The notes under the pieces were generated by a model, which saw only the letters and a list, made by a program, of their open reading frames with translations, was not told the origin of the DNA and ran no database searches. Below are positions 1-8,219 of a DNA stretch of 64,000 bases, in pieces (position 1 is the first letter of the stretch; every line of letters begins with the position of its first letter). Source of the DNA: Streptoalloteichus tenebrarius (GTDB taxonomy: Bacteria; Actinomycetota; Actinomycetes; Mycobacteriales; Pseudonocardiaceae); NCBI RefSeq assembly GCF_024171885.1, contig NZ_JAMTCP010000028.1, positions 1 through 64,000 on the forward strand, given 5' to 3'. The position numbers and the translations under genes are program-made.

Positions 1-592
1 GACTAGAACCCGTTCCTGAAACACGGGTCCTCCGCCGCTTTCTCCGTTCGTGCGCCTAGCGGAGCGAATCGAGGGAGCACACTTCCTGTCTCCGGACGAT
101 CGGGCGTGGATGCGTGAGCGCCTGGCCGAGTCGCAACATCGGTACGGCCAGATTCCGCGGGGCCGGCCGATCGGCGTTGTGTCGCCTGCATCCGGGGCGA
201 GCGGGGTCCGCGCCCGTGGTCTGGGTGGCGCGGGGTGCCATGAGACAGCGGGCGGGGCACCGTGGAAGGTGTCCCACCCGCCCTGACCTGCGGAATCAGA
301 GTCAGTGTTTTGCGCACACAGTTGGTCTACCGGCTGGCGGGGTCGCCCCTCCGACGATGCCGTGTCCCGTCTGGCTGCTGCTCTCATCCACAACTATGAC
401 CGGCATCGGGACTGGATGTCTTCGAGCGGTCCAAGACGCTGAGCGTGTCCTGGCTAGGGCCGCCGGTGAAGTACCTGCGAAGTGGGTAGCGTCGTTTGAC
501 GAAGCATCTCTCGCCAGCGAGGTGGCAGCCGGCTTCCTCGCGGCCTTGACCAGCCGTCAGGCTGGTGGCTGCCCAGAAAGTGAGGGTGAGTC
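1..592. other. Left-end region without a confident gene
   Basis: No complete gene can be supported here. A GTG at 50 opens a short frame whose first ~36 codons read like coding sequence (LSPDDRAWMRERLAE) before running into the first copy of the 66-bp repeat. From about 302 to 592, protein-like stretches occur in different frames: frame 2 reads SDDAVSRLAAALIHNYD and then stops, while frame 3 reads FDEASLASEVAAGFLAAL up to the Nudix start. This could be a decayed gene or chance open frame in GC-rich DNA. No family was recognised. Confidence 0.4.
204..269 (+). repeat. 66-bp direct repeat, copy 1
   Basis: This segment matches 1078-1143 at 65 of 66 positions; the only difference is G at 255 versus A at 1129. 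The copies are in the same orientation, 874 bp apart, and bracket the Nudix gene. No terminal inverted repeats or transposase are visible nearby. Confidence 0.9.
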
Positions 593-1117
593 ATGGCCGA
601 TCTGACCGACGACACACGGTTCGCCTACCTCGCGGAAGGAAACGCGAAGCAGGCGCGGAAGCGGGTGGCCGCCGACCTACTCATCAGAGACGCCGCCGAC
701 CGGGTCCTGCTGGTGAACCCGACCTACAAGGAATGTTGGGACCTTCCCGGCGGGATGGCCGAGGAGAACGAGCCGCCCCGGAAGGCCGCCGAGCGGGAAC
801 TCGTCGAGGAACTGGATCTCGTGGTGACGGCCGGTGATGTCCTGGTCCTGGACTGGATCGGACCACACGGCCCCTGGGACGACCAACTCCTGTTCATCTT
901 CGACGGCGGAAGGCTCACCGCGCGCCAGGTGGCGTCGATTCGTGTGGCGGACCAGGAGATCAGCGAGTACGCCTTCGTCGATCTCGACTCCGCCGTTCGC
1001 ATGCTTCGGGCTGACATGGCACAACGGTTGGTTCGGGCACAGCGCGCTCTCCCGCGAGGCACCACCGACTACTCGGAGGGTCCGCGCCCGTGGTCTGGGT
1101 GGCGCGGGGTGCCATGA
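593..1117 (+). CDS. Nudix hydrolase
   Basis: This predicted 174-aa protein should hydrolyse a nucleoside diphosphate linked to another moiety, in the cytoplasm; the substrate cannot be predicted. The Nudix box is clear at about residues 54-76: G-x5-E-x7-R-E-L-x-E-E (GMAEENE ... RELVEELDL), with Asp in place of the usual Gly near its end. The ATG follows a GTGAGGGTGAG stretch that can act as a ribosome binding site. The last ~13 residues (GPRPWSGWRGVP) are encoded by the second copy of the 66-bp direct repeat, so the natural C-terminus may have been replaced by repeat sequence. The Nudix fold is secure; the tail and the biological role are not. Confidence 0.85.
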   Translation: MADLTDDTRFAYLAEGNAKQARKRVAADLLIRDAADRVLLVNPTYKECWDLPGGMAEENEPPRKAAERELVEELDLVVTAGDVLVLDWIGPHGPWDDQLLFIFDGGRLTARQVASIRVADQEISEYAFVDLDSAVRMLRADMAQRLVRAQRALPRGTTDYSEGPRPWSGWRGVP

Positions 1118-1143
1118 GACAGCGGGCGAGGCACCGTGGAAGG
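1078..1143 (+). repeat. 66-bp direct repeat, copy 2
   Basis: This is the second copy of the repeat at 204-269 (65 of 66 identical). It overlaps the last 13 codons and the stop of the Nudix gene and continues 26 bases past it. The translated frame differs from the frame open at copy 1, so this is not a simple duplication of a gene end. Confidence 0.9.
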
Positions 1144-1351
1144 CACCCCGCACTCGACCGTCACCGCGTAAACCAGCCCTGACCTGGGGAAAAGACGAGC
1201 CGCGTAGAGCACTCCCACTCGTCCGACGGGCAGGGGCGAGAGAACACGAAACCACCGGAAGACCGCCGCCGGACGCGACCTCCGCCCATCGCCCCCACCC
1301 GGCCGAGGCACGGTTCCTCCCCCGTCGGGTCCGGAGCCGCCGGGCTTCGCC

Positions 1352-1357
1352 TACAGT
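1352..1357 (+). promoter_or_regulatory. -10 box TACAGT, leaderless start
   Basis: TACAGT lies six bases before the GTG at 1364. No Shine-Dalgarno sequence is present, so the transcript of the CPBP gene is probably leaderless. Confidence 0.55.
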
Positions 1358-1363
1358 GCGGAA

Positions 1364-2131
1364 GTGTTGTCCGAGCAGGTGACGCCGGTCGAGCGGCGGG
1401 CGGTCCGGATCGAACTCGCCCTCGTGTTCGGGGCGACGTTGGGCCTGTCCGGCCTCCGCAGCCTCCTGTCGCTGCTCGACTCGTTGCTGCGGCCCGAACC
1501 GCTGAACCAGCAGTCCGTGGCCATCAACGCGCCGCGCACCGCGCTCAACCTGCTCGACCTCGCGTACCAGCTCACCAGCGTGCTCCAGCTCGCGGTCTGG
1601 GGCGGACTAGGCGCGTACCTGTTGTGGCGCGGCGGGATCGCCCTGCGGGAGATCGGCCTCGACCGCCGGCGGCCGGGCCGGGACGTCGCCGCGGGCGTCG
1701 GGCTCGCGGCGTTGATCGGCCTGCCTGGGCTGGCGTTCTACCTGGGTACCAGGGCGCTCGGGCTGAACCTGACCGTTCTTCCGTCCACTTTGGACGCGGC
1801 GTGGTGGCGGCCCGTGGTGCTCACCCTCTCCGCGCTGGCCAACGCCTGGGCCGAGGAGGTGCTGGTCGTCGGGTTCCTGATCACCCGGCTGCGCGGGATC
1901 GGGTGGTCGGAGAACCGGTCCCTGCTGGCGTCCGCGCTGCTCCGCGGGTCCTACCACCTCTACCAGGGCTTCGGGGGGTTCGTCGGCAACGTGATCATGG
2001 GCCTGGTCTACGGCAGGGTGTGGCAGCGCACGAACCGGCTGTGGGCGCTGGTCGTCGGCCACGCCGTCATCGACGTGGTCGCGTTCGTCGGCTACTCGGT
2101 GTTCAGGGGCAGCGTCTCCTGGCTTCCCTGA
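1364..2131 (+). CDS. CPBP-family intramembrane metalloprotease
   Basis: This 255-aa polytopic membrane protein belongs to the CPBP (CaaX protease / bacteriocin-processing, Rce1-like) family, whose members cleave within the membrane or in bacteriocin self-immunity. The family motifs are visible: the Glu pair E164-E165 in AWAEEVLVVGF, then RGSYHLYQG with H198, then VVGHAVIDVVA with H233 and D237. The usual Arg of EExxxR is Gly, a variant I recall as common in actinobacterial members. About six hydrophobic segments span the chain. The GTG was chosen because a -10 box ends six bases upstream. The gene is convergent with the SDR gene at 2212. The substrate is unknown. Confidence 0.85.
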   Translation: MLSEQVTPVERRAVRIELALVFGATLGLSGLRSLLSLLDSLLRPEPLNQQSVAINAPRTALNLLDLAYQLTSVLQLAVWGGLGAYLLWRGGIALREIGLDRRRPGRDVAAGVGLAALIGLPGLAFYLGTRALGLNLTVLPSTLDAAWWRPVVLTLSALANAWAEEVLVVGFLITRLRGIGWSENRSLLASALLRGSYHLYQGFGGFVGNVIMGLVYGRVWQRTNRLWALVVGHAVIDVVAFVGYSVFRGSVSWLP

Positions 2132-2211
2132 GCCGCGAACAGACGTCCCGTGGTGGCCGTGAGACGCCCCGGGATGCGGTGAGAGACGCGGACGCCCGCG
2201 AAAACGGGCCC

Positions 2212-3132
2212 TCAGGACGGATGGGCCAGGATCCCGTACCGCATCCTGGCCATCATGTTCTCCGGCCCGGCCTGGATGCCGGACGCGGCGAACAGCTCGT
2301 CGATCCGTCCCGCCAGCTCGGCCGGGTCCCAGCGCCGCCCGCCCGCCGTGATCTCGGCGGCCGACGTGAACGGCTGGTAGATCTCCACGCTGTCGCCCTG
2401 CACCCCGAAGACCTTGCCGCTGATGTGCCCGGCCGCGTCGGAGCACAGGAAGGCGACCAGCGGGGCGATGTTGTCCGGCGCGAAGAAGTCGAACTCCCCG
2501 CGCTCGGCGGCCTCCTTGCGGCGCGTCCGCACGTCCTCCGGCAGCAGTTCCTCGGTCATCCGCGTGATGGCGGAGGGGGCGATCGCGTTGCTGGTGACGC
2601 CGTGCCGGGCCATCTCCATCGCCACGATCGTGGAGAACGCGGCGATGCCGGCCTTGGCCGCGCCGTAGTTGGCCTGGCCGAAGTTGCCGAGGATCCCCGA
2701 GGTCGAGCTGGTGTGCACGATCCGGCCGGGGCGCTCGCTCTCCCGCCAGTACCGGCAGGCGGCCCTGGTCGGGGCGAAGTGGCCGCGCAGGTGCACGCGG
2801 ACGACGTCGTCCCACTCCTCGTCGGACATCTTCACCACGGTGCGGTCCCGCAGGATGCCCGCGTTGTTCACCAGCGCGTCGAGCTGGCCGAACCCCTCCA
2901 CCGCCGTGCGGATCAGCCGGTTGGCGACGGCGGTGTCCGCGACGTCCCCCGTCACCAGCGTCGCCTGGCCGCCGGCGGAGGCGATCTCCTCGTGGACCTG
3001 GCGCCCGGCCTCCGCGTCGAACTCGGCCAGGACGACGGCCGCGCCCTGGCGCGCGCACTCCAGCGCCTCACCCCGACCGATGCCGCGCCCGGCACCGGTG
3101 ACGATCACAACCCTGCCGTCGAGGATGCCCAT
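2212..3132 (-). CDS. Short-chain dehydrogenase/reductase (SDR)
   Basis: This 306-aa NAD(P)-dependent oxidoreductase has a classical SDR domain. It shows the cofactor motif TGAGRGIG (residues 12-19), NNAG (89-92), the catalytic Ser143, and Tyr156 with Lys160 in NYGAAK. About 50 residues after the core make it longer than a minimal 250-aa SDR, resembling the SDR parts of multifunctional hydroxyacyl-CoA dehydrogenases. It therefore probably acts on an acyl-CoA or steroid-like hydroxy/keto substrate, but this is inference. The frame is open further upstream to 3480; the ATG at 3132 was chosen because the SDR fold begins right after it ([13 protein letters not shown]) and a TAGGGT box ends seven bases before it. 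Confidence 0.88.
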   Translation of the reverse strand: MGILDGRVVIVTGAGRGIGRGEALECARQGAAVVLAEFDAEAGRQVHEEIASAGGQATLVTGDVADTAVANRLIRTAVEGFGQLDALVNNAGILRDRTVVKMSDEEWDDVVRVHLRGHFAPTRAACRYWRESERPGRIVHTSSTSGILGNFGQANYGAAKAGIAAFSTIVAMEMARHGVTSNAIAPSAITRMTEELLPEDVRTRRKEAAERGEFDFFAPDNIAPLVAFLCSDAAGHISGKVFGVQGDSVEIYQPFTSAAEITAGGRRWDPAELAGRIDELFAASGIQAGPENMMARMRYGILAHPS

Positions 3133-3139
3133 GCCGGGC

Positions 3140-3145
3140 ACCCTA
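3140..3145 (-). promoter_or_regulatory. -10 box TAGGGT, leaderless start
   Basis: On the minus strand TAGGGT ends seven bases before the ATG at 3132 of the SDR gene. This supports that start and a leaderless transcript. Confidence 0.55.
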
Positions 3146-3504
3146 TCGACGGTGGGAAGAGGCACGGTCTCCTTCGACCGCCCTTGGCGTCTCTTGACAT
3201 CCCTTGATGTCCCTATGCCCCTCGTGCCCGGTGGCGTCCCTCGGTTGCGCGGAGCCGGAAAGTTGGGAACTCGCTCCCGGCAGGGACGCGCGCGCTGGAG
3301 GACGATGGCGGGCAGGCCGACCGCCCCCCTCGCGGAAGGAGGCCACATGGGCTCCGCCGGGCCCGTCGGAGGATCACGACCCCACGCAAGAAACCACGCC
3401 TCAAAACCTGGTTCCGGTTCACGATGTGCGCCTCGTTCCGGCGCTTCGCTGCGAACTCCACCGAATCCGACCGTTCTCACTGCGGATTCTCCTCACGCGC
3501 GGGT

Positions 3505-3510
3505 TACGCT
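3505..3510 (+). promoter_or_regulatory. -10 box TACGCT, leaderless start
   Basis: TACGCT is followed by seven bases and then the GTG at 3518 of the arginine deiminase gene, with no Shine-Dalgarno sequence. A leaderless mRNA is likely. Confidence 0.55.
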
Positions 3511-3517
3511 CGCTGGC

Positions 3518-4765
3518 GTGACCGCCCGACAGGCCGCACCGGAGTCCCCTTCCGCCCGCCCCGCCGGCACGCCCCGCGTCGACAGCGAGGTGGGCCCGCT
3601 GCGCACCGTGTTGCTGCACCGCCCCGGCGCGGAGCTGAAGCGGCTCACCCCGCGCAACAACGACCAGCTCCTCTTCGACGGCATCCCCTGGGTGGACCGC
3701 GCCCAGGAGGAGCACGACGCCTTCGCGGACACGCTGCGCGCCAGGGGCGTCGAGGTGTTGCTCCTGGCCGACCTGCTCGCCGAGGCGTTGACCGACCGGA
3801 GGGCCCGCGCCGCCGGGGTGTGGTCCGCGGTCGACGAACGCCGGCTGGGGATCGACCTCGCCGACACGCTGCGGTCCCACCTCACCGGGCTGGACGCGGC
3901 CGCGCTCGCCCACGTACTGACCGCCGGGATGACCTTCGAGGAGCTGCCGGCCGCCGAGGGCGCCTCACTGGTGCGGCGGATGCACCACCCGCACGACTTC
4001 GCCATCGACCCGCTGCCCAACCTGCTGTTCACCAGGGACTCGTCCCTGTGGGTGGGCGACAGGGTGGCGGTGGCGTCGCTGTCGATGCCGGCCCGGCGGC
4101 GGGAGACCTCGCTGACCGACCTCATCTACGCCTACCACCCGCGGTTCGCCCGCACCGACCGCGCCTACGGCGCGCACTCCGCCCCGGTGGAGGGCGGCGA
4201 CGTGCTGTTGCTCGCGCCGGGTGTGCTGGCGATCGGCGTCGGCGAGCGGACCACGCCGGCGGGGGCGGAGTCGTTCGCCCGGTCCGCGTTCGCCGACGGG
4301 CTGGCGCACACGGTGCTCGCGGTGCCGATCGCGCAGGAGCGCGCGACGATGCACCTGGACACCGTGTGCACGATGGTCGACCGCGACGCGCTGGTCATGT
4401 ACCCGGTCATCCGGGACGCGTTGTCCGCGTACCCGATCCGCCCCGACGGCGACGGCGGCGTGAGGGTGGACGGCCCGGTCCCGTTCCTGGAGGCCGCGGC
4501 GGAGGCGATGGGCATCGAGCGGCTCCGGGTGATCGACACCGGTCTGGACCCGGTGACGGCCGAGCGCGAGCAGTGGGACGACGGCAACAACACGTTGGCG
4601 ATCGCGCCGGGCGTGGTGTTGGCCTACGAGCGGAACGTGGAGACCAACGCGCGGCTGGAGGACGCGGGCGTGGAGGTGCTGCGGATCTCCGGTTCGGAGC
4701 TGGGTTCCGGCCGGGGCGGTCCCCGGTGCATGTCCTGCCCGATCGAGCGCGCGCCGTTGGCCTGA
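3518..4765 (+). CDS. arcA: Arginine deiminase
   Basis: Arginine deiminase hydrolyses L-arginine to L-citrulline and ammonia, the first step of the arginine deiminase pathway, in the cytoplasm. The 415-aa length fits the family. Guanidino-modifying-enzyme motifs are present in order: FTRD (171-174), EGGDV (225-229), the catalytic His279 in MHLDTVC, and the nucleophilic Cys404 in GPRCMSCP near the C-terminus. The frame is open ~280 codons upstream; the GTG was chosen because homology begins ~20 residues later ([17 protein letters not shown]) and a -10 box precedes it. No ornithine transcarbamylase, carbamate kinase or arginine/ornithine antiporter gene is adjacent, so the enzyme stands alone here. 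A strong hairpin follows the gene. Confidence 0.95.
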   Translation: MTARQAAPESPSARPAGTPRVDSEVGPLRTVLLHRPGAELKRLTPRNNDQLLFDGIPWVDRAQEEHDAFADTLRARGVEVLLLADLLAEALTDRRARAAGVWSAVDERRLGIDLADTLRSHLTGLDAAALAHVLTAGMTFEELPAAEGASLVRRMHHPHDFAIDPLPNLLFTRDSSLWVGDRVAVASLSMPARRRETSLTDLIYAYHPRFARTDRAYGAHSAPVEGGDVLLLAPGVLAIGVGERTTPAGAESFARSAFADGLAHTVLAVPIAQERATMHLDTVCTMVDRDALVMYPVIRDALSAYPIRPDGDGGVRVDGPVPFLEAAAEAMGIERLRVIDTGLDPVTAEREQWDDGNNTLAIAPGVVLAYERNVETNARLEDAGVEVLRISGSELGSGRGGPRCMSCPIERAPLA

Positions 4766-4799
4766 CCGTCCCTCCGGGACCAGGCCAGGGTCCTGTCCC

Positions 4800-4837
4800 G
4801 TTCGGCTCATCCGCCGTCCGTGCCGGATGAGCCGAAC
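4800..4837. terminator. Hairpin between convergent genes
   Basis: A perfect 14-bp inverted repeat (GTTCGGCTCATCCG and its complement, 4800-4813 and 4824-4837) with a 10-base loop lies between arcA and the minus-strand gene ending at 4899. There is no T-tract, so it may act as a bidirectional GC-type terminator. Confidence 0.6.
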
Positions 4838-4890
4838 GGCGCCGCTCCCCGGGACGGCTCCCCGGCGCCGCTCCCTCGGGACGGCTTCCC
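4838..4890. repeat. 26/27-bp tandem repeat (2 copies)
   Basis: Units at 4838-4863 and 4864-4890 both begin GGCGCCGCTCCC and differ mainly by one inserted T and one T/C change. A third degenerate start follows. They lie just past the terminator hairpin, at the 3' end of the minus-strand gene. Confidence 0.6.
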
Positions 4891-4898
4891 GGGGCGGC

Positions 4899-6353
4899 TC
4901 ACCTGCGGTACAGCTTCAGGCCCACATGGTCGACGATCCACCGCAGCTCGTCGAAGTCGACGTCGAAGTAGATGCGGCCCACGTACTCCCACGACGTGTT
5001 GTCGCCGAGCTTGACGTGCCGTTCCCTGCTGCGGCGCACCCCGTCGTACTCGAACCGGTCGAGTCGGCGCACGCAGAGGTCCCTGTCCGTGGGGGCGTAG
5101 TTCAGGCCGTAGCGCTCGGCCAGCCACCGCTCCATGCCCATGCCGATCCGGCCCCGCTGCCCGCGCCACTCGGCGGCGGCCATGGCCAGGTCCCGCAGCG
5201 CCTTGCGCATCCGGGTCGGCTCGGCGTACTCGCACTTGGCCCACGACCGGCGGGCGTTCTCGGTGAACACGATGGCGCCGTCCGACTGCCGGGTGAGCTG
5301 GTCCCAGAGGGCCCCGAAGTCCCGTTCGTCCAGCGGGGCGCGCTCGACGGCGTCGTCGGGGCCGAGCGCGGCCCGGTCACGCCCGAACCGCTGGAACTCG
5401 GCGTGGTACCAGTGCACCTCGGCGCGGAGCCGTTCGACCTGGCTCTCCAGGGCCTCGTTCTGCCGCAGCAGCTCCAGGGCGTACTCGCTGTCGCTCTCCA
5501 GGGCGGTCAGCCGGGCGCGGCGCAACGCGCCGAGGATCTCGTCCCGAACCTCGTCCCTCGGTTCGGCGAGCACCGACAACCGGGCGAGCTTGGCGAAGAG
5601 GTGGTGGACGAACCGGTGGTTGTTCTCGGCCGCCGCCGACGAGGTCCACCAGGGGTGGTGCAGGACGTCCTCCCGGTCGCCGAACCCCGGCCAGAACAGC
5701 CGCACGCCCTCCCACGGCAGCCGGGCGTCGGGGCACAGGGCGGTCAACGCGTCCGACGCGGCGCGGTCGTCCAGCAGCACGACGTGCGCGAGGCCGCAGT
5801 TGGCGTGGGCGATCCGGACGGCGAGCCGGGCGCGGCCGGCCACGACGATGAGCGGCAGGCCCCTGCGCGGGTCGACGAGGTCGGCCACCAGGGCGTCGAC
5901 GTCCGCGGTGGTGACCGTGCGGGGTTCGGCGGACAGCGGCATGCCGGCGCGGGCCAGGCAGGGCACCGCACGCAGCAGTTCCCGGACCACCCGGGGCGGC
6001 TGGAAGTCGTTGATGGGCGCGGGGCCGAGGCGGTTGTCCGCAGAGACGCGGGACAGCGCGACGAACGCCTGGGTCGCCTCGGCGGTCCTGGTCACGCTGA
6101 CCCGGCTCTCCCAGACGACGTTGTGGGTGCCGGAGGGCCGGCGTAACTCCAGGTCGAACAGGTCGGCCGACCCGTCGCCGAGGCCGCGGGTCGCCCACCG
6201 GACCCCGCGGTCGCCGACGACCAGCTCCCCCTCGCCGGTGTCCGGCGCGCGTCGCGGGCGGCAGCCCCACCAGCGCACCACCCCCGCCATCAGGCGGAAC
6301 GTGTCCCTTCCCGGGTCCCTCGCGACCAACCGTGTGGCATAGAGGTTCTGCAC
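4899..6353 (-). CDS. Conserved-looking protein of unknown function, 484 aa
   Basis: I do not recognise this family. Three parts are visible. Residues ~1-280 form a mixed alpha/beta region with stretches such as RGLPLIVVAGRARLAVRI and AHVVLLDDRAA. Residues ~283-325 are a heptad-rich coiled coil (ELLRQNEALESQVERLRAE). The C-terminal domain (~345-484) ends with a charged, aromatic module: RERHVKLGD, then VGRIYFDVD, then IVDHVGLKLY. There is no signal peptide or membrane segment, so it is predicted cytoplasmic. The GTG at 6353 was chosen because a GGGAGGG ribosome binding site precedes it; an ATG at 6407 lacks one. The gene stands alone between convergent arcA and a divergent hydrolase. The terminal module superficially resembles small RelE/BrnT-like folds, but that is speculative. 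Confidence 0.75.
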   Translation of the reverse strand: MQNLYATRLVARDPGRDTFRLMAGVVRWWGCRPRRAPDTGEGELVVGDRGVRWATRGLGDGSADLFDLELRRPSGTHNVVWESRVSVTRTAEATQAFVALSRVSADNRLGPAPINDFQPPRVVRELLRAVPCLARAGMPLSAEPRTVTTADVDALVADLVDPRRGLPLIVVAGRARLAVRIAHANCGLAHVVLLDDRAASDALTALCPDARLPWEGVRLFWPGFGDREDVLHHPWWTSSAAAENNHRFVHHLFAKLARLSVLAEPRDEVRDEILGALRRARLTALESDSEYALELLRQNEALESQVERLRAEVHWYHAEFQRFGRDRAALGPDDAVERAPLDERDFGALWDQLTRQSDGAIVFTENARRSWAKCEYAEPTRMRKALRDLAMAAAEWRGQRGRIGMGMERWLAERYGLNYAPTDRDLCVRRLDRFEYDGVRRSRERHVKLGDNTSWEYVGRIYFDVDFDELRWIVDHVGLKLYRR

Positions 6354-6357
6354 GACA

Positions 6358-6387
6358 CCCTCCCTGTGCTTCAGGTCACATGGAGGG
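6358..6387. promoter_or_regulatory. Inverted repeat covering a ribosome binding site
   Basis: Arms CCCTCCCTGTG (6358-6368) and CACATGGAGGG (6377-6387) pair at 10 of 11 positions around an 8-base loop. On the minus strand the right-hand part is the GGGAGGG ribosome binding site of the 484-aa protein. The repeat could be a protein operator or an mRNA hairpin that hides this site. Confidence 0.45.
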
Positions 6388-6533
6388 AGCATGGCGAGAC
6401 CGGACATACCGAATCAATGCGGACGCCGAATCCGGCTGGGCGGGCCGCGGCGACAGATCCCTGCCAGCTCGGCGCTTCCGCGCGACCGCCACCCCGACAC
6501 TGGACGGCGTTCCCTCGCGACGGGAGGAATGCC

Positions 6534-7988
6534 TTGTCCCGATGGAGGTCGGCCGGCCCGCTGGCGCTTCTCCTGGCCCTGTCGTCGGTCCTGACGGCTC
6601 CCCCGGCCTCCGCGGCCGAGCCCGGGGGTGGCATCAGGTGGGAACGGTGCGACGGGGCTCCCGAACAGAACCCGGTTCGCTGTGCGAAGGTCGTCGTGCC
6701 GACTGATTGGTCCACTGTGGACGGAAGTCGGGTCAACCTCCGCGTGGCCATGGCGCCCGCGGCAAGGCCAGAACAGCGGATCGGCGTGTTGTTGTTCAAC
6801 CCCGGCGGCCCCGGCGCGTCCGCCGCTGATCTGCTGACCAACCCCGAGTATTTCGCCGAGTACTTCCCCTCCGAGCTGCGGGACCGCTTCGACATCGTGG
6901 GCGTGGACCCGCGGGGCGTCGGGGGGAGTCAGGCGCTCACGTGCTCCCTGCCCCCGGACGACCCGGCGGTGACGCGCTTCCCCGCCGACGCGCGGCAGGC
7001 CGGTCAGCTCATGGCGGCCAACGCCCGCCTTGCGAAGTCCTGTGTGGACGGTTCAGGCCCGCTGGTCGGGCACGTGGACACCGAGAGCGTCGCGCGCGAC
7101 CTCGACCACGTGCGGAGACTGCTCGGCGAGGAGCGGATCAGCTTTCTCGGCATCTCCTACGGAACGATGGTCGCGCAGAGCTACGCCGAGCTGTTCCCCC
7201 GCCGGCTCCGCGCGTTGGCCCTCGACGGGGTCGTCGACCGGGCGCACCCGTGGCGACAACTCCTGGAGGACAACACCTCGGCGGTCGAGGACGGTGTCGG
7301 GCGGTTCGCGACGTGGTGCGCGGCCAACGAGACCTGCGCGCTCCACGGGCAGGACGTCCGCGCCGTGATCAGGAGAGTGCTGGCCAAGGCCGACGCCCAC
7401 CCGGTTCCGGCGGGGGACCACGCGTTCGACGCGGAGCAGATCACCGAGGCGTTGACGGGCGCGATCGGCGGGCCAGGCCGTTTCCCCTTCGCGGCGAAGG
7501 GACTGCGCGAGATCGACGAGGGTGGCGACGCGAGCGCGCTGCTCCCCTTCTCCCGCTACGCGGACTCCGAGGGGCGGGCCCTGTTTCGCGCCATCTCCTG
7601 CCAGGGCGTTATCGCGCCGGCGAACCAGGGCGAACTCGTGGAAGCGTCGCGCCGCATCCGCCAGCTCGGGCCGACGCTGCGGGGAGCGTCCGAGAGCTGG
7701 GACATCCTCAGCGGCTGCGCCGGGTGGCCGATTCCCTCGCCGTGGCGTCCCCACGCGTGGCGCGTCCCCCAGGACTTCACGCGAACGCTGCTGGTCTCCG
7801 GGGCGCACGACGTCTCGACCCCCCGCGCCTGGGCGGAGAGCGTGCACCAGCAGATCCCGAACAGCGTTCTCCTCCGGTGGGAGGGGGACGGGCACACCGC
7901 CTGGCTGGCCAACCACAACCCTCAGGCGCGCCAGGCCACGGCGCGGTACCTGATCGACCCCGCCACTCCTGTGTCCTCAATGGACTGA
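6534..7988 (+). CDS. Secreted alpha/beta hydrolase, tripeptidyl-peptidase-like (family S33, TAP-like C-terminus)
   Basis: This 484-aa exported serine hydrolase resembles the Streptomyces SlpD/SlpE and tripeptidyl aminopeptidase group, which release N-terminal peptides outside the cell. The TTG start follows GGGAGGA at good spacing and opens a clean signal peptide (SRWRSAGPLALLLALSSVL ... ASAAEP, cleavage near residue 28). The oxyanion region FNPGGPG is at 89-94, nucleophile Ser208 lies in GISYGT, Asp426 in GAHDVSTP and His454 in GDGHTAW. The next gene encodes a close paralogue with the same motif order, indicating tandem duplication. The substrate is inferred from family only. Confidence 0.88.
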   Translation: MSRWRSAGPLALLLALSSVLTAPPASAAEPGGGIRWERCDGAPEQNPVRCAKVVVPTDWSTVDGSRVNLRVAMAPAARPEQRIGVLLFNPGGPGASAADLLTNPEYFAEYFPSELRDRFDIVGVDPRGVGGSQALTCSLPPDDPAVTRFPADARQAGQLMAANARLAKSCVDGSGPLVGHVDTESVARDLDHVRRLLGEERISFLGISYGTMVAQSYAELFPRRLRALALDGVVDRAHPWRQLLEDNTSAVEDGVGRFATWCAANETCALHGQDVRAVIRRVLAKADAHPVPAGDHAFDAEQITEALTGAIGGPGRFPFAAKGLREIDEGGDASALLPFSRYADSEGRALFRAISCQGVIAPANQGELVEASRRIRQLGPTLRGASESWDILSGCAGWPIPSPWRPHAWRVPQDFTRTLLVSGAHDVSTPRAWAESVHQQIPNSVLLRWEGDGHTAWLANHNPQARQATARYLIDPATPVSSMD

Positions 7989-8219
7989 TGATCGGAGTTC
8001 GTTCCCCCTGTTCCCACCGTTCCCACGCCGATGCCGCCGATCACGCGCGTCGGGTGTTCGAGCGACGCTGAGGTGAGCACGCACGGTCGCGGTGGTGTCG
8101 GGCGCGGGCTCGGCGCGCGCGTGCCGCCGTGGTCGTAGGTCCGAGGAATGACACCCCGGGGTTGATCTCCGTCCCCGGGGCGATCCGCCGGGGCGGCCGG
8201 CCAACCGAGACTGCCAGGC

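Larger units (their letters stand above)
3133..3517. other. Divergent intergenic region, SDR / arginine deiminase
   Basis: These 385 bp separate two divergent genes, each with a leaderless-type -10 box at its edge. Between them is a small inverted repeat, GACAT-N6-ATGTC, at 3196-3211, inside a TTGACATCCC stretch. No small gene with a ribosome binding site was found. The long plus-strand frame through this region is an upstream extension of arginine deiminase and is unlikely to be translated. Confidence 0.5.

Noticed and set aside
114-605. A 163-codon frame before the Nudix gene
   Set aside because: It has no ribosome binding site or recognisable domain, and it overlaps the Nudix start and the direct repeat.
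2669-3517. Long upstream extension of arginine deiminase
   Set aside because: It overlaps the SDR gene in antisense, lacks homology, and the -10 box places the start at 3518.
4899-6353. A defence or toxin-antitoxin system at the 484-aa protein
   Set aside because: No partner gene, nuclease motif or mobile-element context is visible, so only the unusual C-terminus is reported.
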